NCBI RefSeq assembly: GCF_002075345.1
Contig: NZ_NAEW01000001.1
Location: 248,001-312,000, forward strand
Origin: Citrobacter braakii
Lineage (GTDB): Bacteria > Pseudomonadota > Gammaproteobacteria > Enterobacterales > Enterobacteriaceae
Reading direction: 5' to 3'
DNA length: 64,000 nucleotides
Within the stretch, counting starts at the first letter, position 1; each line of letters begins with the position of its first letter. Under the pieces are notes generated by a model. It had not been told where the DNA came from and made no database searches. It saw nothing but the letters and a program-made list of their open reading frames with translations. Below are positions 19,885 through 32,597 of this stretch, in pieces. A program made the translations under genes and the position numbers.

Positions 19885-22800
19885 TTACTCAACGGGCTGC
19901 GGGCGCGTTGCTGGCGCAGTCGCCTGATGCGTGGCGCTGTGTCCACCTGCAGCACCTTTACCTTCAAAGGTGAATTCCGGGCGTTGCCAGTCGCTATGAC
20001 GCGGCGCTTCAGGCACATACTCTGGTGCCGGAGCACGGGTCATCGGGGCGGCCGCGTGGCTGTGAAGATGTTCTGCGTCAACGTGGGTTGCGACAACTTC
20101 AGCCTTAACGACTGCGTCTTCGACGACCGGTGCGGCAACAACCTCTTGCGGCGCGGCAACTTCTTCAACCACTGGCGCTGTTTCCACAACCTCGGCAATC
20201 TCTTCAGCCACTTCAGGCTGAGAAATAACAACCTCCGCAGATTCTTCGACAACCGGCGCAGCCACGATTTCAGCGACAGGTTCGGCTTTCGCCGCGGTAT
20301 CCTCAGCAACAGGCGCGTCAGATTCAGCGATAATTTGCGGTTGTTCCTCGACCGGAGTAGCGATGACTTCCGGATGCGTGGTTTCAACGACGGTAGCCTG
20401 AGGTTCAGCAATGACCACCTCTGACTGTACGGTTTCAACCGAGTTCACAATATGCTCAACGGCAGCTGCAGCAACCTGAGGCTCTACGGCGACAGGTGCA
20501 GTTTGCCCCTGAACCGTTTCCTGCTCGCGCTGCTCTGCAACCTGCTGATCCTGAGGACGAGCAACAGGGTAGCGGATCCAGACTTTACCGGACGCTAATT
20601 CTGGAGATGCGCAGGCAACCGTTAACGGCATCGGCGACTGAACCGGGTAACGCTCGTCACGATAGCGACGACGGCGTTGTCCACTGACGCGCAGATGGCG
20701 AGGTGAGCGACGGGAACGACGCGGCATACCATTAGAGTCACGCGCTTCGCTGTTGTCTTCCTGCTCAGTCGCAACGACGGCAGGTAGATCAACTTTCGCC
20801 AGTTCAGTACGCTGTGCCGGTACGGGCTGTTCAGTTGGCTGAGTGACAGCCGTTTCAGTGACCACCTCGGCAGTAGCAACTTCGGCTTCAACAGCCGGGC
20901 TGTCTGTGTAACGAACTTTCTGAGTCAGCTGACGCTGTTTACGGCGAGTCTGAGGCTGACGAACGCGCTCTTCCTGCTCGGTATCCTGCGCAGGTTGTTC
21001 TGCCAGGTTCAGCTCTTTAACTTCCTGCTGCGCCTGACGCTTATCATCGTTGCGACGGCGGTTGCGCTCGCGACGCGGAGCCTGCTGGTCATCACCGGAT
21101 TTCGCTTTGTCGGCGACCTCAGTAGACTGCTGGCGGTTATCGCGCGCTTCCGCATTTTGCTGCTGCGACTGACGGCGGTTACGGCGGTTGTCTTCACGGT
21201 TTTCGCCGCTTTCTGAACGCTCGTTACGGTTATCACGTTCGCCACGGTTGTCGCGATTATCACGACGATCGTTACGGTCGCGACGATTGTTCTGACGCGG
21301 TTTACGACGATCCTGCGGGCGATCGGTTTTCTCTTCCGCTTTCGGCGCAGGTTGTTCAACCGGTTTCACTTCTTCGCTACCGCTGAAGATGGACTTCAGT
21401 GCGCCGAAGAAACGGCTAATCAAACCTGGCTGTGCGGCGACGGCCGCGGTCGCTGCTGCGGCTTTAGGCGCGGCGGCCTTCGCAGTAGGTTCCTGCAAAG
21501 CAGGGGCTGGCGGCACCTCTGGCATTGCAAAGGTGGCTAATGCCGGCTGCTCTGGCTGTTTACGCTCGACGAACTCTTCTTCCGTCGGCAATGCCATCGC
21601 TTCTTCATGCAGTTTCGGCAGCAGGTAGCTCAGGGTTGGTGTTTCTTCCCCTTTGCGTACGCGCAGCACGGAGTAATGCGGGGTTTCCATCTGATCGTTT
21701 GGCACAATCACACAGCGCACGCCATTCTGACGCGTCTCGATGGCATTTACCGCGGTACGTTTTTCGTTGAGCAGGTAGGATGCGATCGGCACAGGAACAA
21801 TAGCGTGAACTTCCTGCGTATTTTCTTTCAGCGCTTCTTCTTCGATCAGACGCAGAATAGACAGTGACAGTGATTCGTTATCACGTACGGTACCCGTGCC
21901 GGAGCAGCGTGGGCATACGTGATGGCTGGATTCACCCAGCGACGGGCTCAGACGCTGGCGGGACATCTCCAGCAGGCCGAAGCGAGAAATATGGCTGATC
22001 TGAATACGCGCTCTGTCCTGACGCACGGCTTCACGCAGACGGTTTTCAACCGCACGCTGGTGACGAACCGGCGTCATATCAATGAAGTCGATTACAATCA
22101 GGCCGCCGAGGTCGCGCAGACGCAGCTGACGAGCAATTTCATCGGCTGCTTCAAGGTTGGTGTTGAACGCAGTTTCTTCGATGTCGCCGCCGCGGGTCGC
22201 GCGTGCGGAGTTGATATCGATGGCGGTCAGCGCTTCTGTGCTGTCGATAACGATTGAGCCGCCGGACGGCAGACGCACTTCGCGCTGGAACGCGGACTCA
22301 ATTTGAGATTCGATTTGATAGTGGCTGAACAGCGGGATTTCACCGGTGTACAGTTTGATTTTGCTGCTGAAATCCGGACGACCCAGCGCGGCGATGTGCT
22401 GACGCGCCATCTCCATAACTTTCGGGTTGTCGATGAGGATTTCGCCGATGTCCTGACGTAAATAGTCACGGAATGCGCGAACGATAACGTTGCTTTCCTG
22501 ATGGATCAGGAACGGAGCAGGGCGGCTGTCAGCGGCTTTTTGAATCGCTTCCCAGTGCTTCAGGCGGAAACTCAGGTCCCACTGCAGCGCTTCGGCAGAT
22601 TTGCCGACACCTGCGGTACGCACGATAAGCCCCATGCCATCAGGCAGTTCCAGGCTTGCCAGCGCTTCTTTTAATTCGGTACGGTCGTCGCCTTCAATGC
22701 GACGGGAGATGCCGCCCGCGCGCGGGTTGTTCGGCATCAGAACCAGATAACTACCTGCCAGGCTGATAAAGGTGGTCAGCGCAGCGCCTTTATTGCCGCG

Positions 22801-23124
22801 TTCTTCTTTATCGATCTGAACAATGACTTCCTGACCTTCGCGCAACACGTCTTTAATGTTGGGACGACCATGGGAGTTGTAGCTAGCGGGGAAGTATTCG
22901 CGGGCAATTTCTTTTAACGGGAGGAAACCGTGACGTTCAGCGCCGTAATCAACAAAAGCAGCTTCCAGACTCGGTTCAATACGGGTAATTTTGCCTTTAT
23001 AGATGTTGGCTTTTTTCTGTTCGTGTCCAGGACTTTCGATATCCAGATCGTACAGACGCTGCCCATCTACAAGGGCGACACGCAACTCTTCCTGCTGAGT
23101 CGCGTTAATTAACATTCTTTTCAT
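19885..23124 (-). CDS. rne: Ribonuclease E
   Basis: This 1079-residue endoribonuclease is the core of the RNA degradosome (E. coli 1061). The catalytic half has the S1 domain (about 35-125), Asp303 and Asp346 that bind catalytic metal, and the zinc link Cys404-x2-Cys407. The C-terminal half is an unstructured scaffold: arginine-rich RNA-binding stretches ([20 protein letters not shown] region), then long Val/Glu/Ala/Pro-rich segments and the C-terminal PNPase-binding region. It processes rRNA and tRNA and starts mRNA decay. Confidence 0.97.
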   Translation of the reverse strand: MKRMLINATQQEELRVALVDGQRLYDLDIESPGHEQKKANIYKGKITRIEPSLEAAFVDYGAERHGFLPLKEIAREYFPASYNSHGRPNIKDVLREGQEVIVQIDKEERGNKGAALTTFISLAGSYLVLMPNNPRAGGISRRIEGDDRTELKEALASLELPDGMGLIVRTAGVGKSAEALQWDLSFRLKHWEAIQKAADSRPAPFLIHQESNVIVRAFRDYLRQDIGEILIDNPKVMEMARQHIAALGRPDFSSKIKLYTGEIPLFSHYQIESQIESAFQREVRLPSGGSIVIDSTEALTAIDINSARATRGGDIEETAFNTNLEAADEIARQLRLRDLGGLIVIDFIDMTPVRHQRAVENRLREAVRQDRARIQISHISRFGLLEMSRQRLSPSLGESSHHVCPRCSGTGTVRDNESLSLSILRLIEEEALKENTQEVHAIVPVPIASYLLNEKRTAVNAIETRQNGVRCVIVPNDQMETPHYSVLRVRKGEETPTLSYLLPKLHEEAMALPTEEEFVERKQPEQPALATFAMPEVPPAPALQEPTAKAAAPKAAAATAAVAAQPGLISRFFGALKSIFSGSEEVKPVEQPAPKAEEKTDRPQDRRKPRQNNRRDRNDRRDNRDNRGERDNRNERSESGENREDNRRNRRQSQQQNAEARDNRQQSTEVADKAKSGDDQQAPRRERNRRRNDDKRQAQQEVKELNLAEQPAQDTEQEERVRQPQTRRKQRQLTQKVRYTDSPAVEAEVATAEVVTETAVTQPTEQPVPAQRTELAKVDLPAVVATEQEDNSEARDSNGMPRRSRRSPRHLRVSGQRRRRYRDERYPVQSPMPLTVACASPELASGKVWIRYPVARPQDQQVAEQREQETVQGQTAPVAVEPQVAAAAVEHIVNSVETVQSEVVIAEPQATVVETTHPEVIATPVEEQPQIIAESDAPVAEDTAAKAEPVAEIVAAPVVEESAEVVISQPEVAEEIAEVVETAPVVEEVAAPQEVVAAPVVEDAVVKAEVVATHVDAEHLHSHAAAPMTRAPAPEYVPEAPRHSDWQRPEFTFEGKGAAGGHSATHQATAPATRPQPVE

Positions 23125-23490
23125 CGTAACTTACTCATTATTCTTACATTGACGACTAAGCTGCGGGCAGAGTAATGCCTTTCCGGGTGTGAACCGATGG
23201 CCTCGTGTCTATTCGCGTCGCCAACCTCACGGTTATCGTCAGCTCAAAGAGGCGCAGAGTGTCGGTTGCCTGTATTTCATACGGAAACACAGCGCAATTA
23301 TCAGGGGAACAGTCTGGGTGTTACTCTCCAGAGAAGCTTCCATCGTGCTTATCGTCTTTCACGCTGTGGGTGCGTTGGCTTCATCTTCTTACCCCAACCA
23401 CTTACAGGAGTAAGCACCTGGGGTTCCCAGACTTGCCGCCTTCCTACAACGCGAAATCTATAGAGCACTTACCGGTAAGGACTGCAACCC
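23125..23490 (-). promoter_or_regulatory. rne 5' leader (autoregulatory UTR)
   Basis: Upstream of rne a region of several hundred bases has no convincing gene but several GC-rich inverted repeats, for example an imperfect stem at 23389-23421 (CCCCA...TTAC / GTAA...TGGGG on the minus strand). E. coli rne has a structured 361-base leader through which RNase E limits its own mRNA; length and place agree. The exact 5' end here is inferred. Small plus-strand frames inside it are not credible genes. Confidence 0.7.
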
Positions 23491-23822
23491 GCAGCCCGCT
23501 AACTGCCTGAAAGATCAATACGTCTTACGCCATTGCTGCGTTGATGATCGGTCGGGCAAAATTGGGTCATTCCGGAAAATTTCTTGTTTTAACAAGATTC
23601 AACACGGAAACAACCTCATTATTCCACTGCTAACCTTGTTATAGCAAGATGACTTTTGCCATTTATCACCCGGTTACTCACAGTTTTTTCACTTCCGCGT
23701 AGTGATTGCTTTAATAACCACCAAATCGGCTATGTCAAACTTAAGTAATAAGGTATAGCAGTTAATATAAGCATAGAAAAATGTGTGGCGCGAATCTTGA
23801 TGGCTATTTAAAATCGGCCCCC
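23491..23822. promoter_or_regulatory. Divergent rne / rluC promoter region
   Basis: About 330 bases between the inferred rne transcript start and rluC hold no gene. The sequence turns AT-rich from 23570 on, as expected of a promoter zone. I could not assign single -35/-10 boxes with confidence. The rluC frame is open from 23781, but the part before 23823 lacks similarity to RluC. Confidence 0.45.
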
Positions 23823-24776
23823 ATGAAAACAGAGACTCCAGCCGTAAAAACAGTTGCCATTACTGCCGACGAAGCAGGGCAACGCATCGACAACTTTTTG
23901 CGCACCCAGCTCAAGGGCGTGCCGAAAAGTATGATTTATCGCATTTTGCGTAAAGGCGAAGTGCGGGTGAACAAAAAACGCATTAAACCCGAGTACAAAC
24001 TCGAAGACGGGGACATTGTGCGTATTCCACCTGTACGTGTCGCTGAACGTGAAGAAGAGGCCATTTCACCGAATTTGCAGAAGGTCGCGGCGCTGACCGA
24101 TGTCATTTTATATGAAGATGACCACATTCTGGTGCTTAACAAGCCTTCAGGTACGGCCGTGCATGGTGGAAGCGGGTTAAGCTTTGGCGTCATTGAAGGC
24201 TTACGTGCGCTGCGCCCGGAAGCGCGTTTCCTTGAGCTGGTGCATCGCCTTGACCGGGATACCTCCGGCGTGCTGCTGGTGGCCAAAAAACGATCTGCCT
24301 TGCGTTCGTTGCATGAACAACTGCGTGAAAAAGGCATGCAGAAAGACTACCTCGCGTTGGTACGCGGCCAGTGGCAGTCCCATGTCAAAACCGTGCAGGC
24401 CCCGCTGTTAAAGAACATTCTGCAAAGCGGCGAGCGCATTGTGCGGGTGAATCAGGAAGGCAAACCATCGGAAACACGCTTTAAAGTGGAAGAGCGTTAT
24501 GCGTTCGCTACGCTTGTGCGCTGCAGTCCCGTGACTGGACGAACGCACCAGATTCGCGTGCATACACAATATGCCGGACATCCGATTGCCTTTGACGACC
24601 GCTATGGCGATCGTGAGTTCGATAAGCAACTGGCGGATACCGGACTGAGCAGGCTCTTTTTGCACGCCGCAGCGTTGAAATTTACTCATCCGGGGACGGG
24701 TGAAGTAATGCGTATTGAAGCGCCAATGGATAAGCAGTTGAAGCGCTGCCTCGAGGTGTTACGCAGTAAAGGCTGA
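23823..24776 (+). CDS. rluC: RluC, 23S rRNA pseudouridine synthase
   Basis: The 317-residue protein modifies U955, U2504 and U2580 in E. coli 23S rRNA. An N-terminal S4 RNA-binding domain (about 20-80) is followed by the RluA-type catalytic domain with Asp144 in HRLDRDTSG. ATG 23823 is selected because the protein from there (MKTETPAVKTVAITADEAGQ) matches known RluC. Confidence 0.96.
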   Translation: MKTETPAVKTVAITADEAGQRIDNFLRTQLKGVPKSMIYRILRKGEVRVNKKRIKPEYKLEDGDIVRIPPVRVAEREEEAISPNLQKVAALTDVILYEDDHILVLNKPSGTAVHGGSGLSFGVIEGLRALRPEARFLELVHRLDRDTSGVLLVAKKRSALRSLHEQLREKGMQKDYLALVRGQWQSHVKTVQAPLLKNILQSGERIVRVNQEGKPSETRFKVEERYAFATLVRCSPVTGRTHQIRVHTQYAGHPIAFDDRYGDREFDKQLADTGLSRLFLHAAALKFTHPGTGEVMRIEAPMDKQLKRCLEVLRSKG

Positions 24777-24801
24777 TGCGCATTGATATTATCGCGCATT
24801 A

Positions 24802-24841
24802 CCTGTAGACCTGATGGCGCTGTGCCTATCAGGCCTACAGG
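24802..24841. repeat. REP element between rluC and yceF
   Basis: A palindromic unit CCTGTAGACCTGATGGCGCT to TATCAGGCCTACAGG fits a REP sequence and lies between the convergent rluC and yceF genes. Confidence 0.8.
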
Positions 24842-24867
24842 ATTAGGCCTAAACAGCCGTCAACCCG

Positions 24868-25452
24868 TCAGGCTTTTAACGGGTTCATATCTTCTCGTCG
24901 CAGCATTTGACACAGTGCGATTAGCGGCAAACCGATTAAGGTATTTGGGTCGCGACCTTCCAGGCGCTCAAAAAGTGCAATGCCCAATCCTTCGCTTTTA
25001 AAACTACCGGCACAATGCAGCGGGCGCTCTTTGCGCACGTAATCTTCAATTTCCGTTTCGCTTAAGTGACGAAAATGGACGTCGAACGGTTCAACTTCAG
25101 TTTGTAAATGTCCGGTCGCAGAATTATACAGCGCCAGTCCGGTATAAAACGTCACAATATTGCCACGGGCTTTGAGTAACTGCTGGCGTGCATTTTCTTC
25201 TGTTAACGGTTTGCCGGTTATTTCACCATCGAGAACACAAATTTGATCGGAACCAATAATAAGGTGCGATGGATAACGGTGGGCGAGAGATTGCGCTTTT
25301 TTCTGCGCCAGTCGCAAGACTAAGTGCCGGGGGGCTTCGCCTGGTAACGGCGTTTCATCAACCTCTGGTGCTGCGCATTCGAACGGGATTGCCAGTTTTT
25401 CTAGTAAAGCGCGACGCCAGGGAGAGGTAGAAGCAAGAATAAGTTGAGGCAT
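24868..25452 (-). CDS. yceF: YceF, Maf-family 7-methyl-GTP pyrophosphatase
   Basis: The 194-residue Maf-fold nucleotide pyrophosphatase begins [17 protein letters not shown]; the STSPWRR form of the Maf loop is that of the YceF subgroup, which in E. coli prefers m7GTP. The conserved [12 protein letters not shown] and GKP motifs are present. It probably removes modified nucleotides from the pool. It is divergent from yceD. Confidence 0.93.
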   Translation of the reverse strand: MPQLILASTSPWRRALLEKLAIPFECAAPEVDETPLPGEAPRHLVLRLAQKKAQSLAHRYPSHLIIGSDQICVLDGEITGKPLTEENARQQLLKARGNIVTFYTGLALYNSATGHLQTEVEPFDVHFRHLSETEIEDYVRKERPLHCAGSFKSEGLGIALFERLEGRDPNTLIGLPLIALCQMLRREDMNPLKA

Positions 25453-26171
<719 letters not shown>

Positions 26172-26175
26172 TTGA

Positions 26176-26361
<186 letters not shown>

Positions 26362-26436
26362 TCACGCATGACTCAATGACTTTCCTACTACGGTGAGAAA
26401 GACAAAGAGTACACGCGTGATGAAGCTTAGTGAGGC

Positions 26437-26458
26437 TTTCCCCGGGTAACTGGGGAAA
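26437..26458. repeat. Hairpin in the rpmF-plsX spacer
   Basis: TTTCCCC and GGGGAAA form a 7-base stem in the 122-base gap between rpmF and plsX. No T run follows, so read-through to plsX is likely; an RNase processing or attenuating role is possible. Confidence 0.5.
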
Positions 26459-26483
26459 CACCTAACCGGGCAGCGACGATACC

Positions 26484-27563
26484 TTGACACGTCTAACCCT
26501 GGCGTTAGATGTCATGGGGGGAGATTTTGGCCCTACCGTGACAGTGCCTGCAGCATTGCAGGCACTGAATTCTAATTCGCAACTCACACTTCTTTTAGTC
26601 GGGGATCCCGATACAATCACGCCATTACTTGCCAAAGCTGACTTCGAACAACGTTCACGTCTGCAGATTATCCCTGCTCAGTCAGTTATTGCCAGTGATG
26701 CCCGGCCCTCGCAAGCTATTCGCGCCAGTCGTGGAAGCTCAATGCGTGTTGCCCTGGAGCTCGTGAAAGAAGGACGAGCGGAAGCCTGTGTGAGCGCCGG
26801 TAATACAGGCGCGCTAATGGGACTTGCGAAGTTATTGCTCAAACCCCTTGAGGGGATTGAGCGTCCTGCGCTGGTGACGGTTTTACCCCATCAGCAAAAG
26901 GGCAAAACGGTGGTGCTGGATTTGGGCGCCAACGTGGATTGTGATAGCACGATGTTGGTGCAATTTGCCGTCATGGGTTCCGTGCTGGCAGAAGAGGTGG
27001 TTGGAATTGCCAATCCCCGTGTTGCGTTGCTCAATATCGGTGAAGAAGAAACCAAGGGTCTCGACAGTATTCGGGATGCTTCTGTAGTGCTAAAAACAAT
27101 CCCTTCTATCAATTATATCGGCTATCTTGAAGCCAATGAGTTACTGACTGGCAAAACTGATGTGTTGGTCTGTGACGGCTTTACAGGTAATGTCACATTA
27201 AAGACGATGGAAGGTGTTGTCAGAATGTTCCTTTCACTGCTGAAGTCTCAGGGTGAGGGCAAAAAACGGTCGTGGTGGCTGCTGTTATTAAAACGTTGGT
27301 TACAAAAAAGCCTGACAAGGCGATTTAGTCACCTCAACCCCGACCAGTATAATGGCGCCTGTCTGTTAGGATTGCGCGGCACGGTGATTAAGAGTCATGG
27401 TGCGGCCAATCAGCGAGCATTTGAAGTCGCGATTGAACAGGCAGTGCAGGCGGTGCAGCGACAAGTTCCTCAGCGAATTGCCGCTCGCCTGGAATCTGTA
27501 TACCCAGCTGGATTCGAACTGCTGGACGGTGGCGAAAACGCAAACTCGCGAGCACACAGATAA
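26484..27563 (+). CDS. plsX: PlsX, acyl-ACP:phosphate acyltransferase
   Basis: The 359-residue protein makes acyl-phosphate from acyl-ACP, the first step toward phosphatidic acid through PlsY. It begins at TTG ([20 protein letters not shown]); DVMGGDFGP and the [12 protein letters not shown] motif are typical. The C-terminus ([11 protein letters not shown]) differs from E. coli and is 3 residues longer. It lies between rpmF and fabH. Confidence 0.95.
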   Translation: MTRLTLALDVMGGDFGPTVTVPAALQALNSNSQLTLLLVGDPDTITPLLAKADFEQRSRLQIIPAQSVIASDARPSQAIRASRGSSMRVALELVKEGRAEACVSAGNTGALMGLAKLLLKPLEGIERPALVTVLPHQQKGKTVVLDLGANVDCDSTMLVQFAVMGSVLAEEVVGIANPRVALLNIGEEETKGLDSIRDASVVLKTIPSINYIGYLEANELLTGKTDVLVCDGFTGNVTLKTMEGVVRMFLSLLKSQGEGKKRSWWLLLLKRWLQKSLTRRFSHLNPDQYNGACLLGLRGTVIKSHGAANQRAFEVAIEQAVQAVQRQVPQRIAARLESVYPAGFELLDGGENANSRAHR

Positions 27564-27640
27564 CGGTGCGTTTGTGAATGCTGCCAACGTATCAGCGATT
27601 TGCTCGTGGCGGTATATAACCAAAAAGTGACTGAGCGTAC

Positions 27641-28594
27641 ATGTATACGAAGATTATTGGTACTGGCAGCTATCTGCCTGAACAAGTGCGTACTAACGCC
27701 GATTTGGAAAAAATGGTTGAGACATCTGATGAGTGGATCGTCACTCGCACAGGTATCCGTGAACGCCATATTGCAGCGCCAAATGAAACAGTTGCGACGA
27801 TGGGCTTTGCCGCCGCAAACCGTGCAATTGAAATGGCGGGCATCGACAAAGAACAAATTGGTCTGATTGTGGTTGCCACCACATCATCCACACACGCATT
27901 TCCAAGTGCGGCATGCCAGATCCAAAGTATGCTGGGGATCAAAGGCTGTCCGGCGTTTGACGTTGCAGCCGCTTGTGCCGGTTTCACCTACGCCCTGAGC
28001 GTTGCCGACCAGTACGTTAAGTCTGGTGCAGTGAAGCATGCTCTGGTGGTTGGCTCAGATGTCCTCGCTCGTACCTGTGATCCAACCGATCGCGGAACGA
28101 TCATTATTTTCGGTGATGGCGCAGGTGCGGTTGTACTGAGCGCATCAGAAGAGCCCGGCATTCTTTCTACGCATCTGCACGCTGATGGTCGCTATGGCGA
28201 ACTGTTGACGCTGCCTAATGCCGATCGCGTGAACCCGGAAAACCCGATCCACCTGACGATGGCGGGTAACGAAGTATTTAAAGTCGCGGTGACCGAGCTT
28301 GCACACATCGTTGATGAAACGCTGGAGGCAAATAATCTCGATCGTTCTGCACTGGACTGGCTGGTACCGCATCAGGCAAACCTCCGCATTATTAGCGCAA
28401 CCGCGAAAAAGCTGGGTATGTCGATGGATAATGTTGTCGTGACGCTCGACAGACATGGCAATACCTCCGCGGCCTCCGTACCGTGCGCGCTGGACGAAGC
28501 CGTCCGCGACGGGCGTATTAAAGCTGGGCAGTTGATATTGCTTGAAGCCTTTGGGGGTGGATTCACCTGGGGCTCTGCGCTGATTCGTTTCTAG
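27641..28594 (+). CDS. fabH: FabH, beta-ketoacyl-ACP synthase III
   Basis: The 317-residue thiolase-fold enzyme condenses acetyl-CoA with malonyl-ACP to start fatty acid synthesis. The triad is visible: Cys112 in DVAAACAGF, His244 in VPHQANLRI and Asn274 in RHGNTSAAS. It precedes fabD by 15 bases in the fab operon. Confidence 0.97.
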   Translation: MYTKIIGTGSYLPEQVRTNADLEKMVETSDEWIVTRTGIRERHIAAPNETVATMGFAAANRAIEMAGIDKEQIGLIVVATTSSTHAFPSAACQIQSMLGIKGCPAFDVAAACAGFTYALSVADQYVKSGAVKHALVVGSDVLARTCDPTDRGTIIIFGDGAGAVVLSASEEPGILSTHLHADGRYGELLTLPNADRVNPENPIHLTMAGNEVFKVAVTELAHIVDETLEANNLDRSALDWLVPHQANLRIISATAKKLGMSMDNVVVTLDRHGNTSAASVPCALDEAVRDGRIKAGQLILLEAFGGGFTWGSALIRF

Positions 28595-28609
28595 TATAAG
28601 GATTTAAAC

Positions 28610-29539
28610 ATGACGCAATTTGCATTTGTGTTCCCGGGGCAGGGTTCCCAGACCGTTGGGATGTTGTCTGAAATGGCAGCAAACTACCCAATTGTTGAAG
28701 AAACTTTTGCTGAAGCATCAGCTGCGCTGGGCTATGATCTGTGGGCGTTGACTCAGCAGGGACCGGCCGAAGAGCTGAATAAAACCTGGCAGACGCAGCC
28801 AGCACTGTTGACTGCCTCTGTTGCGCTTTATCGCGTATGGCAGCAGCAGGGTGGTAAAACACCTGCGCTGATGGCTGGTCACAGCCTGGGCGAATACTCT
28901 GCGCTGGTGTGTGCGGGTGTTATCGGTTTTGCCGATGCCGTACGTCTGGTTGAACTGCGTGGCAAATTCATGCAGGAAGCGGTACCGGAAGGCACTGGCG
29001 GCATGTCTGCTATTATCGGTCTGGACGACGCTGCTATCGCTAAAGCGTGTGAAGAGTCTGCCGAAGGTCAGGTGGTTTCACCGGTAAACTTTAACTCACC
29101 GGGTCAGGTGGTTATTGCCGGGCATAAAGAAGCCGTAGAACGTGCCGGTGCAGCCTGTAAAGCGGCTGGCGCTAAGCGTGCTCTGCCACTGCCGGTCAGC
29201 GTTCCTTCTCACTGCGCGCTGATGAAGCCTGCTGCTGAGAAACTGGCTGTTGAACTGCAAAAAATCACTTTTAACGCGCCGACTGTTCCGGTTGTGAACA
29301 ACGTCGACGTGAAGTGCGAAACAGATGCAGACGCTATTCGCGATGCGCTGGTTCGCCAGCTGTACAGCCCGGTTCAATGGACTAAAACCGTTGAATTCAT
29401 GGCGTCCCAGGGCGTAGAGCACCTGTATGAAGTTGGTCCGGGCAAAGTTCTGACCGGTTTGACGAAACGTATTGTTGACACCCTGACTGCTTCGGCAATG
29501 AATGAGCCGGCGGCATTTTCTGCGGCGCTAGAGCAATAA
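28610..29539 (+). CDS. fabD: FabD, malonyl-CoA:ACP transacylase
   Basis: The 309-residue enzyme moves malonyl from CoA to ACP. The nucleophile Ser92 is in GHSLGE, the QGSQ oxyanion loop is at 11-14 and the catalytic His is near 201 (VPSHCALM). It is in the fab operon 12 bases before fabG. Confidence 0.97.
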   Translation: MTQFAFVFPGQGSQTVGMLSEMAANYPIVEETFAEASAALGYDLWALTQQGPAEELNKTWQTQPALLTASVALYRVWQQQGGKTPALMAGHSLGEYSALVCAGVIGFADAVRLVELRGKFMQEAVPEGTGGMSAIIGLDDAAIAKACEESAEGQVVSPVNFNSPGQVVIAGHKEAVERAGAACKAAGAKRALPLPVSVPSHCALMKPAAEKLAVELQKITFNAPTVPVVNNVDVKCETDADAIRDALVRQLYSPVQWTKTVEFMASQGVEHLYEVGPGKVLTGLTKRIVDTLTASAMNEPAAFSAALEQ

Positions 29540-29551
29540 AAGAGGAAGACC

Positions 29552-30286
29552 ATGAGTTTTGAAGGAAAAGTCGCGCTGGTTACCGGTGCAAGCCGTGGCA
29601 TTGGCCGCGCAATTGCTGAAACACTCGTTGCCCGTGGCGCGAAAGTTATCGGTACTGCAACCAGCGAAAGCGGTGCGCAGGCCATTAGCGATTACTTAGG
29701 TGCAAATGGTAAAGGTCTGATGTTGAATGTGACCGATCCGGCATCTATCGAATCTGTTCTGGGAAATATTCGCGCAGAATTTGGTGAAGTCGATATCCTG
29801 GTCAATAATGCCGGGATTACTCGTGATAACCTGTTAATGCGCATGAAAGATGACGAGTGGAACGATATCATCGAAACCAACTTGTCATCTGTTTTCCGTC
29901 TGTCAAAAGCGGTAATGCGAGCTATGATGAAAAAGCGTCATGGGCGTATTATCACTATTGGTTCTGTGGTTGGTACCATGGGAAATGCGGGTCAGGCTAA
30001 CTACGCTGCGGCGAAAGCGGGTCTGATCGGCTTCAGTAAATCACTGGCGCGCGAAGTTGCGTCTCGTGGCATTACTGTAAACGTTGTTGCTCCGGGCTTT
30101 ATTGAAACGGACATGACGCGTGCGCTGTCTGATGATCAGCGTGCGGGTATTCTGGCGCAGGTTCCTGCGGGTCGCCTTGGCGGCGCTCAGGAAATCGCCA
30201 GTGCGGTTGCATTTTTAGCTTCTGACGAAGCAAGTTACATCACAGGTGAGACTTTGCACGTCAACGGCGGGATGTACATGGTTTAA
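29552..30286 (+). CDS. fabG: FabG, beta-ketoacyl-ACP reductase
   Basis: The 244-residue short-chain dehydrogenase uses NADPH to reduce 3-ketoacyl-ACP. It has the TGASRGIG cofactor motif (11-18), NNAG, and the Ser-Tyr-Lys catalytic set around GSVVGTMGNAGQANYAAAK. It is essential in E. coli. A gap of 155 bases with its own promoter follows before acpP. Confidence 0.97.
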   Translation: MSFEGKVALVTGASRGIGRAIAETLVARGAKVIGTATSESGAQAISDYLGANGKGLMLNVTDPASIESVLGNIRAEFGEVDILVNNAGITRDNLLMRMKDDEWNDIIETNLSSVFRLSKAVMRAMMKKRHGRIITIGSVVGTMGNAGQANYAAAKAGLIGFSKSLAREVASRGITVNVVAPGFIETDMTRALSDDQRAGILAQVPAGRLGGAQEIASAVAFLASDEASYITGETLHVNGGMYMV

Positions 30287-30441
30287 CCACGAGATAAAAA
30301 AATTTGCGTTATTAGGGTGAATGCCCTCAAAATAACGTAAAATCGTGGTAAGACCTGCCGGGATTTAGTTGCAAATTTTTCAACATTTTATACACTACGA
30401 AAACCATCGCGAAAGCGAGTTTTGATAGGAAATTTAAGAGT

Positions 30442-30678
30442 ATGAGCACTATCGAAGAACGCGTTAAGAAAATTATCGGCGAACAGCTGGGCGTTAAGCA
30501 GGAAGAAGTAACCAACAATGCTTCCTTCGTTGAAGACCTGGGCGCAGATTCTCTTGACACCGTTGAGCTGGTAATGGCTCTGGAAGAAGAGTTTGATACT
30601 GAGATTCCGGACGAAGAAGCTGAGAAAATCACTACCGTTCAGGCTGCCATTGATTACATCAACGGCCACCAGGCGTAA
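30442..30678 (+). CDS. acpP: AcpP, acyl carrier protein
   Basis: This 78-residue acidic protein carries the growing acyl chain on a phosphopantetheine attached to the Ser of GADSLDT (Ser37 counting Met). The sequence is essentially identical to E. coli AcpP. The 155-base upstream spacer probably holds a separate strong promoter, in line with the high need for ACP. Confidence 0.98.
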
Positions 30679-30690
30679 GTGAACATCTCC

Positions 30691-30725
30691 AGGCGGTCAT
30701 TCGACCGCCTGAGTTTTATCTTTTT
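30691..30725 (+). terminator. Terminator/attenuator after acpP
   Basis: AGGCGGTC-ATTC-GACCGCCT forms a perfect 8-base stem followed by GAGTTTTATCTTTTT. It lies between acpP and fabF and would let acpP be expressed above fabF by partial termination. Confidence 0.8.
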
Positions 30726-30736
30726 ATCCCACTTGA

Positions 30737-32005
<1,269 letters not shown>

Positions 32006-32017
32006 TTATTTACACTG

Positions 32018-32055
32018 CAAAAAAGCGGAGCGCCCAGGCGCTCCGCTTTTTTTTC
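32018..32055. terminator. Bidirectional terminator between fabF and fimbrial operon
   Basis: The stem AGCGGAGCGCC-AGG-CGCTCCGCT has A-run and T-run flanks, so it can end both fabF (plus) and the fimbrial operon (minus), which meet here. Confidence 0.93.
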
Positions 32056-32061
32056 TTGTGT

Positions 32062-32583
32062 TTACTGATAGGTGAAGGTGAGCTGTACGGTAGTACGAAA
32101 CTCACCCGCTGTTACCTGGCCGGTTGGCGTGTACATTCTTGCTGAAAGTGGAAACACGACGTTATGGCTGCTATCAATGCTAACCTGATAAACAGCTCCT
32201 GGTGAGATCTCGGTGAGATGATCTCGCGTCATTATTTGCAATGCCATTCCGCTTGCATCACCCTGAGTATTCGCAAACTTGGTGGCATCGTCATTGTCTA
32301 CTTCGCCACTGAAAAGGGCGGTTACTTTTGTTGTTGATGCAGGGCAGGCAGAAAGCGTTAGCTCAAAGTCCTGCCATTCACTGGTATCACCGATATTAGG
32401 GTAATCAACGGCGCGCGCCTGTTCGAAATTAACCGTCTGATCGACCGTGTTAGTATCCACTGTACAGGCGGAAGCGACGACAGTACCACTCAGATTGATG
32501 TCCGTAGCTTGTACGGATTGCATGCCGCTTACTGCCCACAAACAGGCCAAAACAGGCAGTACTTTGTTTATCTGTTGCACCAT
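32062..32583 (-). CDS. Fimbrial minor subunit, type 1 pilin family
   Basis: The 173-residue secreted pilin has a signal peptide (to about ATA/VQA, residue 26), the cysteine pair of type 1 pilins (SACTVDTN and LSACPAST) and the C-terminal donor-strand signature QLTFTYQ. It is the last gene of the fimbrial operon. It resembles the adjacent 176-residue pilin in layout and C-terminus, so the two probably arose by tandem duplication. Probably an adaptor or tip subunit. Confidence 0.87.
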   Translation of the reverse strand: MVQQINKVLPVLACLWAVSGMQSVQATDINLSGTVVASACTVDTNTVDQTVNFEQARAVDYPNIGDTSEWQDFELTLSACPASTTKVTALFSGEVDNDDATKFANTQGDASGMALQIMTRDHLTEISPGAVYQVSIDSSHNVVFPLSARMYTPTGQVTAGEFRTTVQLTFTYQ

Positions 32584-32597
32584 TTTCCCATCCTGAA

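Noticed and set aside
20040..21359. Arg/Leu-rich and repetitive frames on either strand in the rne 3' half
   Set aside because: Out-of-frame readings of the low-complexity scaffold region of RNase E.
23189..23510. Three overlapping plus-strand frames upstream of rne
   Set aside because: They lie in the structured rne leader, overlap each other in all frames and lack coding character.
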